Positions 10,223 through 21,395 of a stretch of 64,000 bases of DNA are shown here, piece by piece. The first letter of the stretch is position 1, and each line of letters begins with the position of its first letter. Position numbers and translations under genes: made by a program. The notes under the pieces were generated by a model that ran no database searches, was not told the origin of the DNA, and was given only the letters and a program-made list of their open reading frames with translations. The stretch is taken from assembly GCA_034638255.1 (NCBI GenBank), contig JAWPGT010000075.1:1-64000 (forward strand). The letters are read 5' to 3'. Source of the DNA: Coprinus comatus (Eukaryota > Basidiomycota > Agaricomycetes > Agaricales > Agaricaceae).

Positions 10223-11355
10223 GGACGACACAAGGCCCGTTTGGTCCTCCACAGTTACAAACAGGTGAAGGGCATTGACTACGATGAATCCTATGCCTCG
10301 GTCATTTGTTTAGAGTCATTACGGATCCTCCTGGCGATGGCTACCAAACTCGATGCTGTACTATGGCAGATTGATTTCGTAGCTGCATACCTCAACGCCG
10401 ATAACCCCTACTACACTTATGTTCGCCCTGCCCCTGGTTACGGAAACAATGATGGTTTGGTTTGGCGCGCAAAGAAGTCAGTATACGGTACCATGGCTGC
10501 CGGACATGACTGGCAGGATACATTGTGGAAGATGTATGAGAGTTTGGGATACTATCAGTCTCTTGCCAATCCGTGCATGCACTCCAGAGTAAATGAGGAG
10601 GCCTACATGGTTACTGGTACCTATACCGACAATGTGATGGGAATGTCTTCAGATGAGGGGGAGAGAGACAGGGCAAAGGAGGAGATGGGTGACTGCTATG
10701 AGATAAAGGATGTTACCAGTGGAGGTGTAATGTTAGGGATTGTGATAGAGAGAGATAGGAAGAATGGTACAACATCCATATCTCAGAAACACTACATACT
10801 CCAGACATTGAAGAAGTTCAATATGGACAACTGTAACCCAAAATCTACCCCTTTGCCTCACGGGATCTCGCTATCAATGGATGACTCTCCCAAAAATGAC
10901 ACTGACAAACTCTACATGAAGGACAAACCATACAGAGAAGTATTGGGAGCGTTGCTATGGATCCAAGGTGGTACCAGACCAGATATCTCATTCGCTGTTA
11001 ACTACATGGCGAGGTTCCAACAAGAACCTGGACCTGCTCACTGGCGTGCTCTTATGCACATCCTTGGATATTTGAAAGGAACTCTGGATTACACGATCAC
11101 ATACAAGAAAGGTGGAGGTTTGATGCCGACTGGATATGTGGATGCAGATTTTGCTGGAGATTTAGACTTGAGACAATCAACTGGCGGTCATGTTTTCTTT
11201 ATGGCAAGTGGTCCAGTATCCTGGAGCTCAAAGCGGCAACCCACAGTTGCCTTATCAACCACCGAAGCCGAATACATGGCCATGTCGAGGGCAGCTCAGC
11301 AGTCGGTTTGGATGTTTTCATTTCTGAAGGAAGTGGGTATTGAACAGAAACCTCC
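10223..11355 (+). pseudogene. Copia element A: 5'-truncated reverse transcriptase and RNase H, part 1
   Basis: The fragment begins within the reverse transcriptase fingers (YKQVKGIDYDESYASV). It continues through the palm, connection and RNase H, including ALLWIQGGTRPDISFAVNYMA and STTEAEYMAMS. The catalytic box reads YTDN (TGTYTDNVMG) where copia enzymes have YVDD or YTDD, so the second aspartate is lost. The coding sequence is broken after KEVGIEQKPP by insertion of element B and resumes in frame at 20833. Gag, protease and integrase of A are missing. Confidence 0.8.
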
Positions 11356-11573
11356 TGTTGAACTATTATTAGTTCTACAATGACATTCTCTAATGGCATT
11401 ACGCTAGATGAACATGTGACTCAAATATGTTCTCGCACGGACCATTGCATTAACGTATATAAACCTTGTAATAGTTGCATTATATACTTAAGTTCTTTTC
11501 TACCTCAACAACCACCCTCAGTAAGTCTAAGTTGTACCTACCTTAGCATACATGCTACGCTCTTGTTTTAACA
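11356..11573 (+). mobile_element. 5' LTR of copia element B
   Basis: This 218-bp LTR starts TGTTGAAC and ends TTTTAACA. I see no difference from the 3' LTR at 20610-20827. It is flanked on the left by the 5-bp target duplication CCTCC (11351-11355), repeated at 20828-20832. A TATA-like TATATAAACC lies near 11456. Confidence 0.95.
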
Positions 11574-11588
11574 GGTTATGGGCCCCGG
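11574..11588 (+). promoter_or_regulatory. Primer-binding site: half of initiator tRNA-Met
   Basis: GGTTATGGGCCCCGG starts at the first base after the 5' LTR. GGTTATGGGCCC is complementary to the anticodon-loop region of eukaryotic initiator tRNA-Met, the CAU anticodon plus its stem. Priming by an internal half-tRNA-iMet fragment is established for Drosophila copia and yeast Ty5, so this supports copia-type replication. Confidence 0.75.
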
Positions 11589-11857
11589 TTAGCCTGTACG
11601 ACTCACGACGCGCACTTGATGAGTACTACTCATTGTGCAGCACTGAGCTCGAGGGTGAAGCTGGATTCACCTGTGAGGGAAGTCTGAGTTCCGCTCACTC
11701 GAGACGTTTGACCCATCAGTGTACTCTATGCATACCCTTACCGTACTCGGTTAGACGGGCAGCACATAGCTCTGTAGAACATAGCGCATGTAGTGCAGCT
11801 TTAGTTCATAGATCTGACACATGTTTTGTTGTAGAATTTTATCTCCAAACATCACTC

Positions 11858-12617
11858 ATGGCCGCTTTGATCCCCTCGATCCCGGTTCTCACAGGCACTG
11901 CTAACTATCAAGTATGGGAAGCACATGTTTTGTCAATTGCCAATATGATCCACATGGATGGATGGTGTGTAGCGAGAATGATCGATGGCAGCGCCGCAAG
12001 GCCTGCAGCTGTTGGTGGTTCCCCCGCAACTGGCACCACTGCTATGGTACCCCCCACAAACGTCGATGAAATTCGAAAGTTCGATAATTGTGAGGCATTT
12101 GCCCTTGGGATGTTAAATTCCCGATTGAGCGATGACATGCTTCGGCATGGTGAAACAACCTCCGACGGTCTCTGGACACACCTGAGACGAGTTTACGGCA
12201 CTTTTTCGGCAGGTGCAGCTTACGAGCTGTATGCTTCTGCAGATTCTTTTCGGTTATCTGGTGTGAATGATCCCTCAAAGGAGATCTCTACCTTCCGAAA
12301 TTATTTCACACAGCTCGAGCAAGCCTCGCCCCCAATCAATGTCCCCGGTATCCTCCGTGCGTTGATGTTGATGACTCGCATTCCTCCTCAATGGAGTGCC
12401 ACTCCTGCTGCCCTACTCGTTCAATATGGTAACTCCCTCTCGAACCTCACGGTTCAGATCGTCTCCGATGCAATTATGGGTGCATGGCGAGATTCTCGTG
12501 GAGCTGCTTCTGCTTCTCGTGCCGCTTCTACCAGCATTAAAAACTACAAGGGTGCAAAGCCCTATTCTAAACCCTCCGGTGGCGCTCCTCAGCAGCCCCA
12601 ACAACAACAACAGAATG
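11858..12617 (+). pseudogene. Copia B gag, N-terminal part, disrupted by the TIR element
   Basis: Gag starts at the ATG of MAALIPSIPVLTGTANYQVWEAH, a typical copia gag opening with LTGxNYxxW. It continues with DEIRKFDNCEAFALGML..LRHGETTSDGLWTHLRRVYG, the gag-polypeptide helical core. A glutamine-rich tract (QQPQQQQQN) follows near 12590-12615. The frame is cut after codon AAT-G by the 2-kb TIR element and resumes exactly in frame at 14617. Confidence 0.85.
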
Positions 12618-14614
12618 CATCAGGATTTCGCGCATGTCCTTGGAGGTACTTGAAGTTACTTAGAAAGGCATCCAAGGAGCTCCAAGTACACCCCAATAGA
12701 ATTCAAAGAAGAGTAAAATTATCCTTGGAGTTCCTTGGAAAATTTGTCCCAAGGAGCTCCAAGTAGGTCCCTCTAACTTGGGTGTACTTGAATAGCTTTG
12801 AACGTACTTGGACAGCACATAAAAGTTACTTTTCTACCTTGTAATTATATTTTACAGGATTTTATTTGCATTTTCGGGATAATTCAAGTACTCTCAAGGT
12901 CACACCAAGTAAGGGAATAAGGACAATAAAAAAAATATCATTGAAGTTGTAATAATACATGTGATATACTAACTTAGTCTACAGTATTAATACATTCTTA
13001 TACCTTTGTATCAGCATAGAGACTGTAATAGTGAAATAAGTAATTATTAACATAAAATGGAGAGAAAAAGCGAACCTTGGATGATGTGTTACAAAGATCA
13101 CATCACACGAAGCACGATACTCGACCGTACGGCGTGCGAGTACCAGCGTTGGAAAGGGGCGGTTAATGTGGTTATAACGAGCCTAAACACAAAAGGATTG
13201 GATAGAAATGGGCGAGTTATTAGTTATTTAGTTGGAGAGTAATATATATATAGTAACTTACCAAAGATCTGCATGTCGGTACATGAGTTTTGAGGGGTAC
13301 GTGGTGCGGATAGTATCGTTGTAACAACGCCATTTAGACGGTTTTAACGAACCTAAGTACAGGAGGAGTGCACAGATATTGAATGATATATCAGTTATTT
13401 CGTTGGGGAGGAACATATGTGGTAACTTACCAGAGATGTGCATGTCGGCACAGGGGTTTTGGACAGTGTGCAGTGTAAATGGTATCGTTCGAACGGCGTC
13501 ATTTAGGTGATTTTAATGAGCCTAGATACAAAAGGAGTGCATAGATATTGAGTGACATATTAAATATTTAGTTGGGGAGGAACATATATGGTAACTCACC
13601 AGAGAGGAGTGTGTCGGCACCGGAGTTTTGGGTAGTGCGGAGTGCGGATGGCACTGTTCGGACGGCGTCGTCAAGACGGTTGTAATGAGCCTAAAATCAT
13701 AAGGATTAAACATGTATCAAGCGAAATATTACATATTTAGTTAGAGTGACTCACCTGGGACCTAGTACCAGAGTATTGCTCACTACACCTCCAATCCTTC
13801 CCCACAGCGCAATCAACTTCGGTCAGTCATGGAGGAGTTACGAATGGTCTAAACGAGCCTAGGTAAATGTCTCTATGTGAAGAAATGAGTGAGACAGCCT
13901 CAGGATACTACAGAGTGATGACATACCAATATTATTCATGCCATACCATGAGAATTAGACCATAGCACGTGTGGCTAAGCTTGTTCGAAGCGGAAAAAAG
14001 AGCCGGTTCCAAAGAGCCAAGACGCGTGCCAAAGCGTGATGAAATGAGTACAACAGACCAAAAACATTGTATGCTTACCTTGTTCAATAAAGTGGCTGTT
14101 ATAGTACAAGTACTAAACCACGCGACGCGTAACCGCCGTCATTCGAAGCAAAACGGTGAGACGATTCTAGAGAGCCTAAAAACGTGAGATTTTGTTAGGA
14201 ATTGAGTGAATAGGGATGTAATGATGTGGCAGAGGTATTATGATCTCGTGAGATTGTTGCCATTGGGATGTGACGTGGAGTGAGTGATGTGTGACAAGGA
14301 GAGTAGGATGTCACACTCATCCGCTTTTTTTGCAAAGTCCAAATTTGATAACATCAAAAGTTTCAAAACATATGTGATGATCAATAATCATTGATCAGAA
14401 CAAAAACAAATAGTGTTAATAATGTAAACTAAAGTTTAACATTTTTCGTGAGCAAGTAAAGCTTGAGGATTTACTTGGTTCTATCCTTGACCTAACTTGG
14501 AACTAAAAAGCTCCTCAGAGTACCTTGGGACATTTTTCACCAAGGATGTACAAGTACAACAAGTAGTCTAAGCAACCCTAAGGTAGACCCAAGCAAATGC
14601 GCGATTTCCTGATG
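12618..14614 (-). mobile_element. 2.0-kb non-autonomous TIR element, copy 1 (inside copia gag)
   Basis: The ends read CATCAGGATTTCGCGCAT on the left and, on the opposite strand, CATCAGGAAATCGCGCAT on the right. They are flanked by the 2-bp duplication TG (12616-12617 and 14615-14616). Removing the element plus one TG restores the gag frame, which fixes the boundaries. CTTGG/CCAAG motifs crowd both subterminal regions. There is no transposase. The interior holds a tandem array (about 13060-14190, minus sense) of roughly 170-bp units. Copy 2 lies at 31122-33125 in opposite orientation and differs in length only by indels of 2, 2 and 3 bp. Short TSDs, CA..TG termini and dense subterminal repeats resemble CACTA-type elements, but this assignment is inference. 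Confidence 0.85.
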
Positions 14615-14616
14615 TG

Positions 14617-16168
14617 CTTCTGGGTCTAATTCTAGACCAAATCAGAACCAGAACTCCAGTTCCGGTGATGCTTCTGGGGGGGATAAGGATAAAAAGAAGA
14701 AGCATCGACGCGGAAAACGTGGAGGCAACAAGGCAAACAAAGCCGAAGGAGAAGATGGTAATGTCGACATGATCCTGTCACCTGCTGTTCTGGAGTCTTT
14801 CACGACTCCCACTAACAAACCTTCCTCCACTCATTCTCTCGTCGAGAGGATGAAGACTACTGATCCCCGACTCAAGGCAGTGGCCTTGAAAAAGGCTGCT
14901 GATGAAGTTGTCGTGCACGGAGTTGAGCCTTATGTTGCTCCTCATGCCACTCTTCTTCCTCCAGTTGGACACCTGGTCGGTCGTACCCAGTACCAGAAAA
15001 AGAAGGCAGAGGTCTTCGAAAGGATGGGTGCTCGCCTTGGCTTCGGCCCGGCTGAACCCTCTCCCCCGTCACCTCCACCATCCCTTGATGCGATGGTTGC
15101 TACAATCCTTCCTGAAGAGGAAGTTGATTCGTCTTCGGTTTCTACACCTGGGTCCCCCACGTGTCGATCTCAGTCTCCCTCTTATGTCCCACCTTCCGAT
15201 GTCCCTGATGCGATCGCTGAGGCTGATGCCTACATGAATGATCCGGACTTCGACGCAGATGCTGACTACGAGGTCAATGATGGATGGTATAATGAGTACG
15301 TTCCTTTCTTCTCTCAAGAATTCTTCATTACTAAGTGGAACTTACAGAGATGCCCCCAAGCAAGCTTGGGGAGACGAACCAATGGCTCCATCAGACCCCA
15401 TGTTCTAGAGCGCCATATCGGACTGCCGGACATTAGTCGGACTATTACGAGTTCTCTTCCTACATCTACTACTGTTTGTACTCCCGTTTTGAATATGATC
15501 CCTTCTCCTGTTTCTACTTGTGATCGTTTTGTCTTACCGACGAAATATTTAAAAGATCCTAAGAATAGTGATGAATCGTCGAATCATCTTGATGATTGCT
15601 TATGCAACTTCTGCGAAGATAAAAGTAAACCTAATTATGCTAGAGAGTCTGCTATTTGGCTCCTTGATTCAGGCGCTAGCTTTAATTGCACACCGCATAT
15701 AGCTGACTTTATTGAGTTAGAGAATGGAGAATTTGGTGGTGTCAGAGACGCCAGCAACAACCTCATAACCATAAAAGGTCGTGGGAAAGTTCTCTTCCAA
15801 CACGAAGTAGACGGAGTCACTAGAACGACTCCACTGTATCCGGTCTATTATTTAGAGTCTCTCTCCACTAGAATCATTTCACCTGGCGCCTTATGGCTGC
15901 AAGGAATGAGGAGTGAGTCAAATTTAAAGAGAACCAACATATTTCGTTCAAACGGAAAATTGTTCATGCATGCATCACGCATCACAACGTTTAAAGTTAT
16001 GGAAGATGCCCTCCACCATGTTCACACTAGGTTGGTGCGTCACTATACTGCAAACCAGGTGCTATCTTATTGCGCATCGAAACTTTCTGTTTATGATCTT
16101 TGGCACCGTCGATTGGCGCATCCTGGAAAGGAAGTATTGCGACAACTCCCAAAACACTCGGAAAAAGT
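14617..16168 (+). pseudogene. Copia B gag C-terminus, aspartic protease and GAG-pre-integrase region
   Basis: Gag resumes with a basic stretch (KKKKHRRGKRGG near 14690). A long spacer follows, then the protease with active-site IWLLDSGASFNCT (about 15656), and the GAG-pre-integrase motif LWHRRLAHPG (about 16100). No complete CCHC zinc knuckle is seen; only CLCNFC near 15600 resembles one. The frame is broken at 16168 by the 381-bp solo LTR and resumes at 16555 with VPEFDIPISRQVCDGCARGKM. Confidence 0.85.
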
Positions 16169-16549
16169 TGTTGAAAGCAACGCGTATGCATGTAGACATA
16201 GCAATATAATGATATGCACGAAGTGGTAGTTAGTATGTTTGCTTGGTGGAGAGAATAGAGTAAGAGAGAACTTGGTAGTTCGAGAACTGTAGAATACAAG
16301 AGAGAAAGTACACTACTTATATGATAATGAAGTGGTCCGTGCTATGACTAGAAAGGAGTCAGGTGTCTACTACGTGTCAGGTAATTATACATGAAACAGG
16401 AGTTGATACAGGAGTTGAAACACATAGGTGAAACACTAACTACAACCAATAAGGAGCTGCCACATAATGCAAAGCATAATGGAACGATGAAAGTAAAACA
16501 AAATGAAAATGTCATGTGACTATCTAATAATAGTCCGTATTTTCCAACA
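16169..16549 (+). mobile_element. Solo LTR, 381 bp, inside copia B pol
   Basis: It starts TGTTGAAAGC, ends TTTCCAACA, and is flanked by the 5-bp duplication AAAGT (16164-16168 and 16550-16554). Excising it with one AAAGT restores the pol frame, so the limits are firm. Orientation is not certain because TG..CA ends are symmetric. It is unlike the LTRs of copia A and B, so it comes from a third LTR family. Confidence 0.9.
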
Positions 16550-16554
16550 AAAGT

Positions 16555-17054
16555 ACCCGAGTTTGACATTCCTATCTCCCGTCAAGTATGTGATGGTTGT
16601 GCTCGTGGCAAAATGTCCGATGACGCACATCGTCCTTCTTCGACACGAGCGAAGTCATTTTTAGAATTGATCCACAGTGATCTTCTAGAATTCCCCGTTG
16701 CCTCGTACCACAAGTACAAGTGGGCAATGACGTTCTATGATGACTATTCTAGCCATGCCTGGATCCTCCTCTTACGAGCCAAATCTGATGCCTTTGCAGC
16801 ACTTGAAAGATTCTGTGCCTTTGAGGAAAAACAATTTGGTAAAACAATTAAGCGGATCCGGACAGACAATGGTGGTGAATATGTCTCTAAACAATTTGAG
16901 GAATTTCTTCACTCAAAAGGGATAGTACACGAGACGTCTGCACCACACATACACCAGCAGAACGGTAGAGCAGAAAGACTGAACCGCACACTTCAGGAAA
17001 AGGCGCAAGCCATGCGACTTACTGCATGCTTACCAGATTCTTGGTGGGAATTTG
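16555..17054 (+). pseudogene. Copia B integrase core
   Basis: Zinc-finger remnant CDGCARGKM is followed by the rve integrase core: LELIHSDLLEF (first Asp), RIRTDNGGEYVSKQF (second Asp) and SAPHIHQQNGRAERLNRTL (Glu within QNGRAER). All three catalytic acidic residues are visible. The frame is interrupted after DSWWEF by the 806-bp solo LTR and continues at 17866. Confidence 0.9.
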
Positions 17055-17860
17055 TGTAAGCGCAGGAACGTAGAGGACGACGAGACGGACACGACGACAA
17101 AGGAATGAAAGGAATCGGTCAAGAAATGAGTGAGATATTAAGCAAGTACTGCAGACACTTGTATTAGACTAGACTATAGGATAACATTATTATTACTCAC
17201 CTGCAGACACTTGTATTAGACTAGAGAGTCTTCATGTGTCTGCAGGACGCTTCAGCTATGTGTGACGTGACACTGTGATGTCACAAAGATCGCAAATCAT
17301 GTACAAGTCCCAATCAACAGATAATGTCCAACCACAACTCACAGAAGTGCTGACCTGTTATGATCGTCAGTTCATCACCAGATTATTTTGACCAAGTTCC
17401 AGAAATACCCATTGAATCTATTTCTAACTGAACTATCTTTGATACATGCTAATTACTCAGCCAAAGCTATAATTAGTATATAATTATCTTTAGCGTACTT
17501 ATTTTCTCCTGTCTACTTTTACTTTCGTTTTATCCCTTTACCTCTTACAAGTTTCATAACTGTTACATGTTTTATATTTGATACAAGTCTCAGTAGGAGA
17601 AGGGCGTACTTACATGTTTCATCTCTTGTTTCACTTATTCCCGGATTACTTGTAGATAGTATAAATAGTCGTTTGTATTAGCCCTTGAAGTCTCAAGCTT
17701 CAAGTTGGTTAACTTCTAATCTACTTGTTCTACGACCTCTGCCTGAACACCAGACAGTAGTTTAACTTGTAGAGATTGAACGCCTGTCTCAAGCGGCTTA
17801 GTGCCCAAGAGATCTAGGATCATAACATGACCTTAGGGACTGTCTAGAGCAATCCTGACA
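17055..17860 (+). mobile_element. Solo LTR, 806 bp, inside copia B pol
   Basis: It starts TGTAAGCGC, ends TCCTGACA, and is flanked by ATTTG on both sides (17050-17054 and 17861-17865). Excision with one ATTTG restores pol. It holds an exact 25-bp direct repeat beginning CTGCAGACACTTG at 17149-17173 and 17201-17225. A TATA-like TAGTATAAATAG lies near 17660, followed by CAAGCTTCAAG, an LTR promoter layout. Its length suggests a gypsy rather than a copia source, but this is inference. Confidence 0.88.
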
Positions 17861-17865
17861 ATTTG

Positions 17866-20573
17866 CCCTTAACACGGCAGTTCATTGTTATAATCGAACT
17901 CCCATCAAACATCTTGAATGGAAAACTCCCATGGAAATGGTAACCGGGAAAAAGCCAGATTTATCTGAGCTTCATGTGTTTGGCTGTGCAGCTTACATTT
18001 TCATTCCAAAGGAATCAAGGGATGACAAATTATCTCCCAGATCTGAATTAATGATCTTCCTTGGTTATAATGGCGCTAACTTCACGTTTATGCGACATCA
18101 AAAAGGAAATGTTATTTATACTGCAAAGACAGCTATTTTCGACGAGGGCTGGTATCCCAAATGCAAGCCAGATCACGAAAAACGTAAGGACTCTGGTTCT
18201 TCTAAAAACCCAAAAATAAATCCTCCTCCTCCGGCATCTGACAAAGATGACGAGGATACTACACCTGATCTTTATCCTGATGATCCTATGGACACATCTC
18301 GACAAGACGACAGTGATAGAACACCGTTACCGCCTAGACCGCAAGGTCCGATTCCCGGACCATCTACTTCTCAAAAACCTCCTGTTCCCGGTCCGAGCAA
18401 ACCCGCTCCCAGGAAAACAACAGTTGAGGAAGTCACCGATGAAGATGATGATGACGCGTTATCATACGCTGATCCCGAATCACCCATTCGTCACCCAAGT
18501 CCGAGTCCTACTCCTCGACCTGACTCCACCCGTCCCATTTCTCCATCACCTGAACGACCTGCTAGACCTGTTGAACCTTTACCTCGCCATTCTGGCCGAG
18601 AAAAGTTTGTTCCATTTAGAGAAGGTAATGTTTATGGGGAGAAAACACATCCGTCTGAGATCCTACGAGACTATAATCATAATGAACCTCTACCACCTCA
18701 GGGGAGAGTTCGTCTCCGTGGACACGATTTTAGAATCTGCAATCAACGAGATCACCCTAAAGCAGATCCACGTCCAATTCCACCCGAGGAAATCCGAGAA
18801 CGTCGCGATGAAATACGCAGACAACACGAGGATGCTTCAAGGGGATATGCGAGGGAACAAAACCCTGACGCAATGGAAGAAGATGCAGATTGCAAGATTC
18901 AACGGATAACTAAGGAAGGGGGGTTAGAATTGATGAAATTTTTATTGGCAAAAGCGAGTTCAACTACAGTTCCTGAGCAATTCCGTGATCTTGTAAAATT
19001 GAATCCAGAGGAACGTAAACACTGGCACGAAGCTTGTCTCGAAGAACTAGCAGCGCTTAAAAAGCGAGAAGTTTACGAGTTGGTGAAACTTCCGGAAGGA
19101 AGGAAAACTGTAAAAAATAGATGGGTCTTTAATGAAAAAAGTGACGGTCGCAAACGTGCTAGACTAGTTGCTAAAGGATTTTCTCAAGTCGAGGGCATCC
19201 ACTTTGATGAACTATTTTCTCCAGTAGTACAATATGAGTCCGCTTGAATCCTGCTCGGGTTAGCCGCCCTTGAAGACTGGGACATTGAGTCTGTCGATGT
19301 AAAGACAGCATATCTCTATGGCAAACTGGATGAGGAAATCTATATGGATCAACCCGAAGGTTTCAAACTTAAGGGCAAGGAACATATGGTGTGGAGGTTA
19401 CGACGTGCATTGTACGGCCTTAAACAAGCCGGCTTGGCCTGGTGGAAGGAGATGGCATCTTCCATGAACAAACTAGGTTTCAAGCGATGTGAATCCGATG
19501 CCGGTATATATATCTATCATCAAAAAGATGGCAAGTTTGTCATTGCTGTTGTGTATGTTGACGACGTACTTTTTATGGGAAATGACTCCGCCCTGCTTAA
19601 AAAGCTTAAAGGAGAGTTCATGAAAAAGTGGGAATGCCGCGACCTTGGAGAAGTCAAAGAATTTCTCGGTATGCGCATCAGGAGAGATCGAGCTAATCGA
19701 AAGATCTATCTTGATCAATGTGCTTATTTAGAAAAGATCCTGGAAAGGTTTAAAGTCACTGGCTCTGACCGTGACACCAAACCGGCGCGAACTCCGCTGC
19801 CAGAAGGGTACTATCCAGTTCCTAATGACAAGCCGATCAACTCCTCCATCCGTTCTAGGTACCAACAGGTGATCGGATCACTGTTGTACATTGCTATTGG
19901 CATGCGTCCAGACATATCGTTCGCTGTGACTAAGCTTAGTCAACATTCTCATAACCCTACAGAAGAACATTTGCGTAGAGCTCTCTACATTTGTAGATAC
20001 CTACTAGCGACTCGGGAATACCGAATGACACTTGATGGTTCTGGTAATGAGGGCTTCATCGCTTACAGTGATTCTGATTGGGCTAGTGATCCCTCTACTC
20101 GAAGATCCCAAACTGGTTATCTGTCCACTGTTGCATCCTGCCCGGTAGCCTGGGTTAGTCGATCACAGAAGACTATTGCGTTATCGTCCACAGAGGCTGA
20201 GTACATGGCTATTTCCGATTGTAGTCGTCAGTCCATCTGGATCAGAAGCCTAATGACTGAACTTGGTTTACACAACAATGAACCAATGGATATTTGTGGA
20301 GACAATATGGGCTCTCTCTTTATCGCGCAAAATCCTGCCATTGAAAAGAGATCAAAACACATAGACATTATTTTCCACTTCATTCGTCAAGTAATTGATG
20401 AAAAGAAGGTTCAGCTCTATTTTATCCCAGGCACTGAGAACCCTGCAGATCTTCTCACGAAGAATCTCGGACGTGTGAAGTTTGAATACTTCCGTGATAA
20501 CTATTATGGGTTGGAGTTTTCTAATCCCACATATAGCGCTGCCAAGCGCTCAAATAATATGGTCCCAACATAG
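17866..20573 (+). pseudogene. Copia B integrase C-terminus, reverse transcriptase and RNase H (one internal TGA)
   Basis: The segment opens with CYNRTPIKHLEWKTPMEMVTGKKPDLSELHVFGC split across the solo LTR, then a proline-rich linker. The reverse transcriptase begins near 19010 (WHEACLEELAALKKREVYELV). At 19245-19247 the frame reads YESA-TGA-ILLGLAAL where CGA (Arg) is expected. It then continues with VDVKTAYLYGKLDEEIYM, ALYGLKQAGLAWW and the intact catalytic box VVYVDDVLFMG. RNase H follows (STEAEYMAISD, IEKRSKHIDIIFHFIR, NPADLLTKNLG). Apart from that single stop the polyprotein would be complete. Confidence 0.9.
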
Positions 20574-20609
20574 GGCGCTTCATAGCTGCCATGTTCGAAT
20601 TCAGGGGAG

Positions 20610-20827
20610 TGTTGAACTATTATTAGTTCTACAATGACATTCTCTAATGGCATTACGCTAGATGAACATGTGACTCAAATATGTTCTCGCACGGACCATT
20701 GCATTAACGTATATAAACCTTGTAATAGTTGCATTATATACTTAAGTTCTTTTCTACCTCAACAACCACCCTCAGTAAGTCTAAGTTGTACCTACCTTAG
20801 CATACATGCTACGCTCTTGTTTTAACA
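20610..20827 (+). mobile_element. 3' LTR of copia element B
   Basis: This 218-bp LTR shows no difference from the 5' LTR. It is preceded by the purine tract CAGGGGAG (plus-strand primer) and followed by the target duplication CCTCC (20828-20832). Confidence 0.95.
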
Positions 20828-20832
20828 CCTCC

Positions 20833-21067
20833 GGGGACAATCTATGCAGATAATAACCCAGCACTGGTGTTATCTGAAAACCCTAAAGGCCACAAGCTTG
20901 CAAAACATATTGATACTTGCTACCACTACATCCAGGAACGAATCAAGACAGGCCAAATAAAATTCGAACGTGTTGACTCATCCGAAAATATCGCCGACAT
21001 TCTCACCAAGCCTCTCTTGAAAAACATTCACGCTAAGATGGTCCAGGGACTAAAACTTACAGATTGA
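20833..21067 (+). pseudogene. Copia element A RNase H, part 2 (C-terminus)
   Basis: The frame resumes exactly where 11355 stopped: ADNNPALVLSENPKGHKLAKHID, then VDSSENIADILTKPL, the canonical copia RNase H tail, ending at a TGA. A purine tract AGGGGGAG follows at 21085-21092. Confidence 0.85.
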
Positions 21068-21092
21068 AGGACTCTCTTGACATCAGGGGGAG

Positions 21093-21395
21093 TGTTGGAG
21101 GATGATGTCTCGAATGTTCATTCCCTTTTATATCAATCTTATTTCCTTTTTATGATGTTTTCTCATGTTCACCACATGTTTATGTTCTGTGCATTGTTTG
21201 GCTTCCAGACTAAATAAACTGTAAATTTTCTTCTTTGCACCTCAGCGGTTGTTTACTTTCTAATGCTGAGGTGAGGCTCTTAATATTCTTGTTTATTACT
21301 TCACATAGCTAACCTGTACCATAGCGTATTCTTTCAGGTTAGGACAAATCAAATTCAGCGGTTGTTTACTTTCTAACGCTGAGCGTATTCTTTCA
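21093..21395 (+). mobile_element. 3' LTR of copia element A (end approximate)
   Basis: It starts TGTTGGAGGATG directly after the purine tract. A block beginning CAGCGGTTGTTTACTTTCTAA and ending in GCTGAG occurs near 21244 and again near 21356, giving an internal direct repeat of about 112-bp period. The end is set near 21395 because gypsy integrase coding resumes there (MFMPKSNGFRYI). No matching 5' LTR of A survives. Confidence 0.6.

Larger units (their letters stand above)
11356..20827 (+). mobile_element. Full-length Ty1/copia element B with three nested insertions
   Basis: The element spans 9,472 bp with identical LTRs and TSD CCTCC, inserted in the RNase H region of copia A. It carries three insertions: a 1,997-bp TIR element (12618-14614, TSD TG), a 381-bp solo LTR (16169-16549, TSD AAAGT) and an 806-bp solo LTR (17055-17860, TSD ATTTG). 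Leaving out each insertion plus one TSD copy gives 5,520 coding bases (11858-20573), an exact multiple of three, in one frame. A polypurine tract (CAGGGGAG) precedes the 3' LTR. Without the insertions the element would be about 6.3 kb. Confidence 0.92.

Noticed and set aside
11380..11571. 63-codon open frame repeated at 20634-20825
   Set aside because: It lies wholly inside the identical LTRs of copia B, so the repetition reflects the LTRs and not a gene pair.
13969..14187. 72-codon frame identical to one at 31552-31770
   Set aside because: It overlaps the splice-like tandem array on the opposite sense and its identity follows from the recent element duplication; no transposase or other motif.
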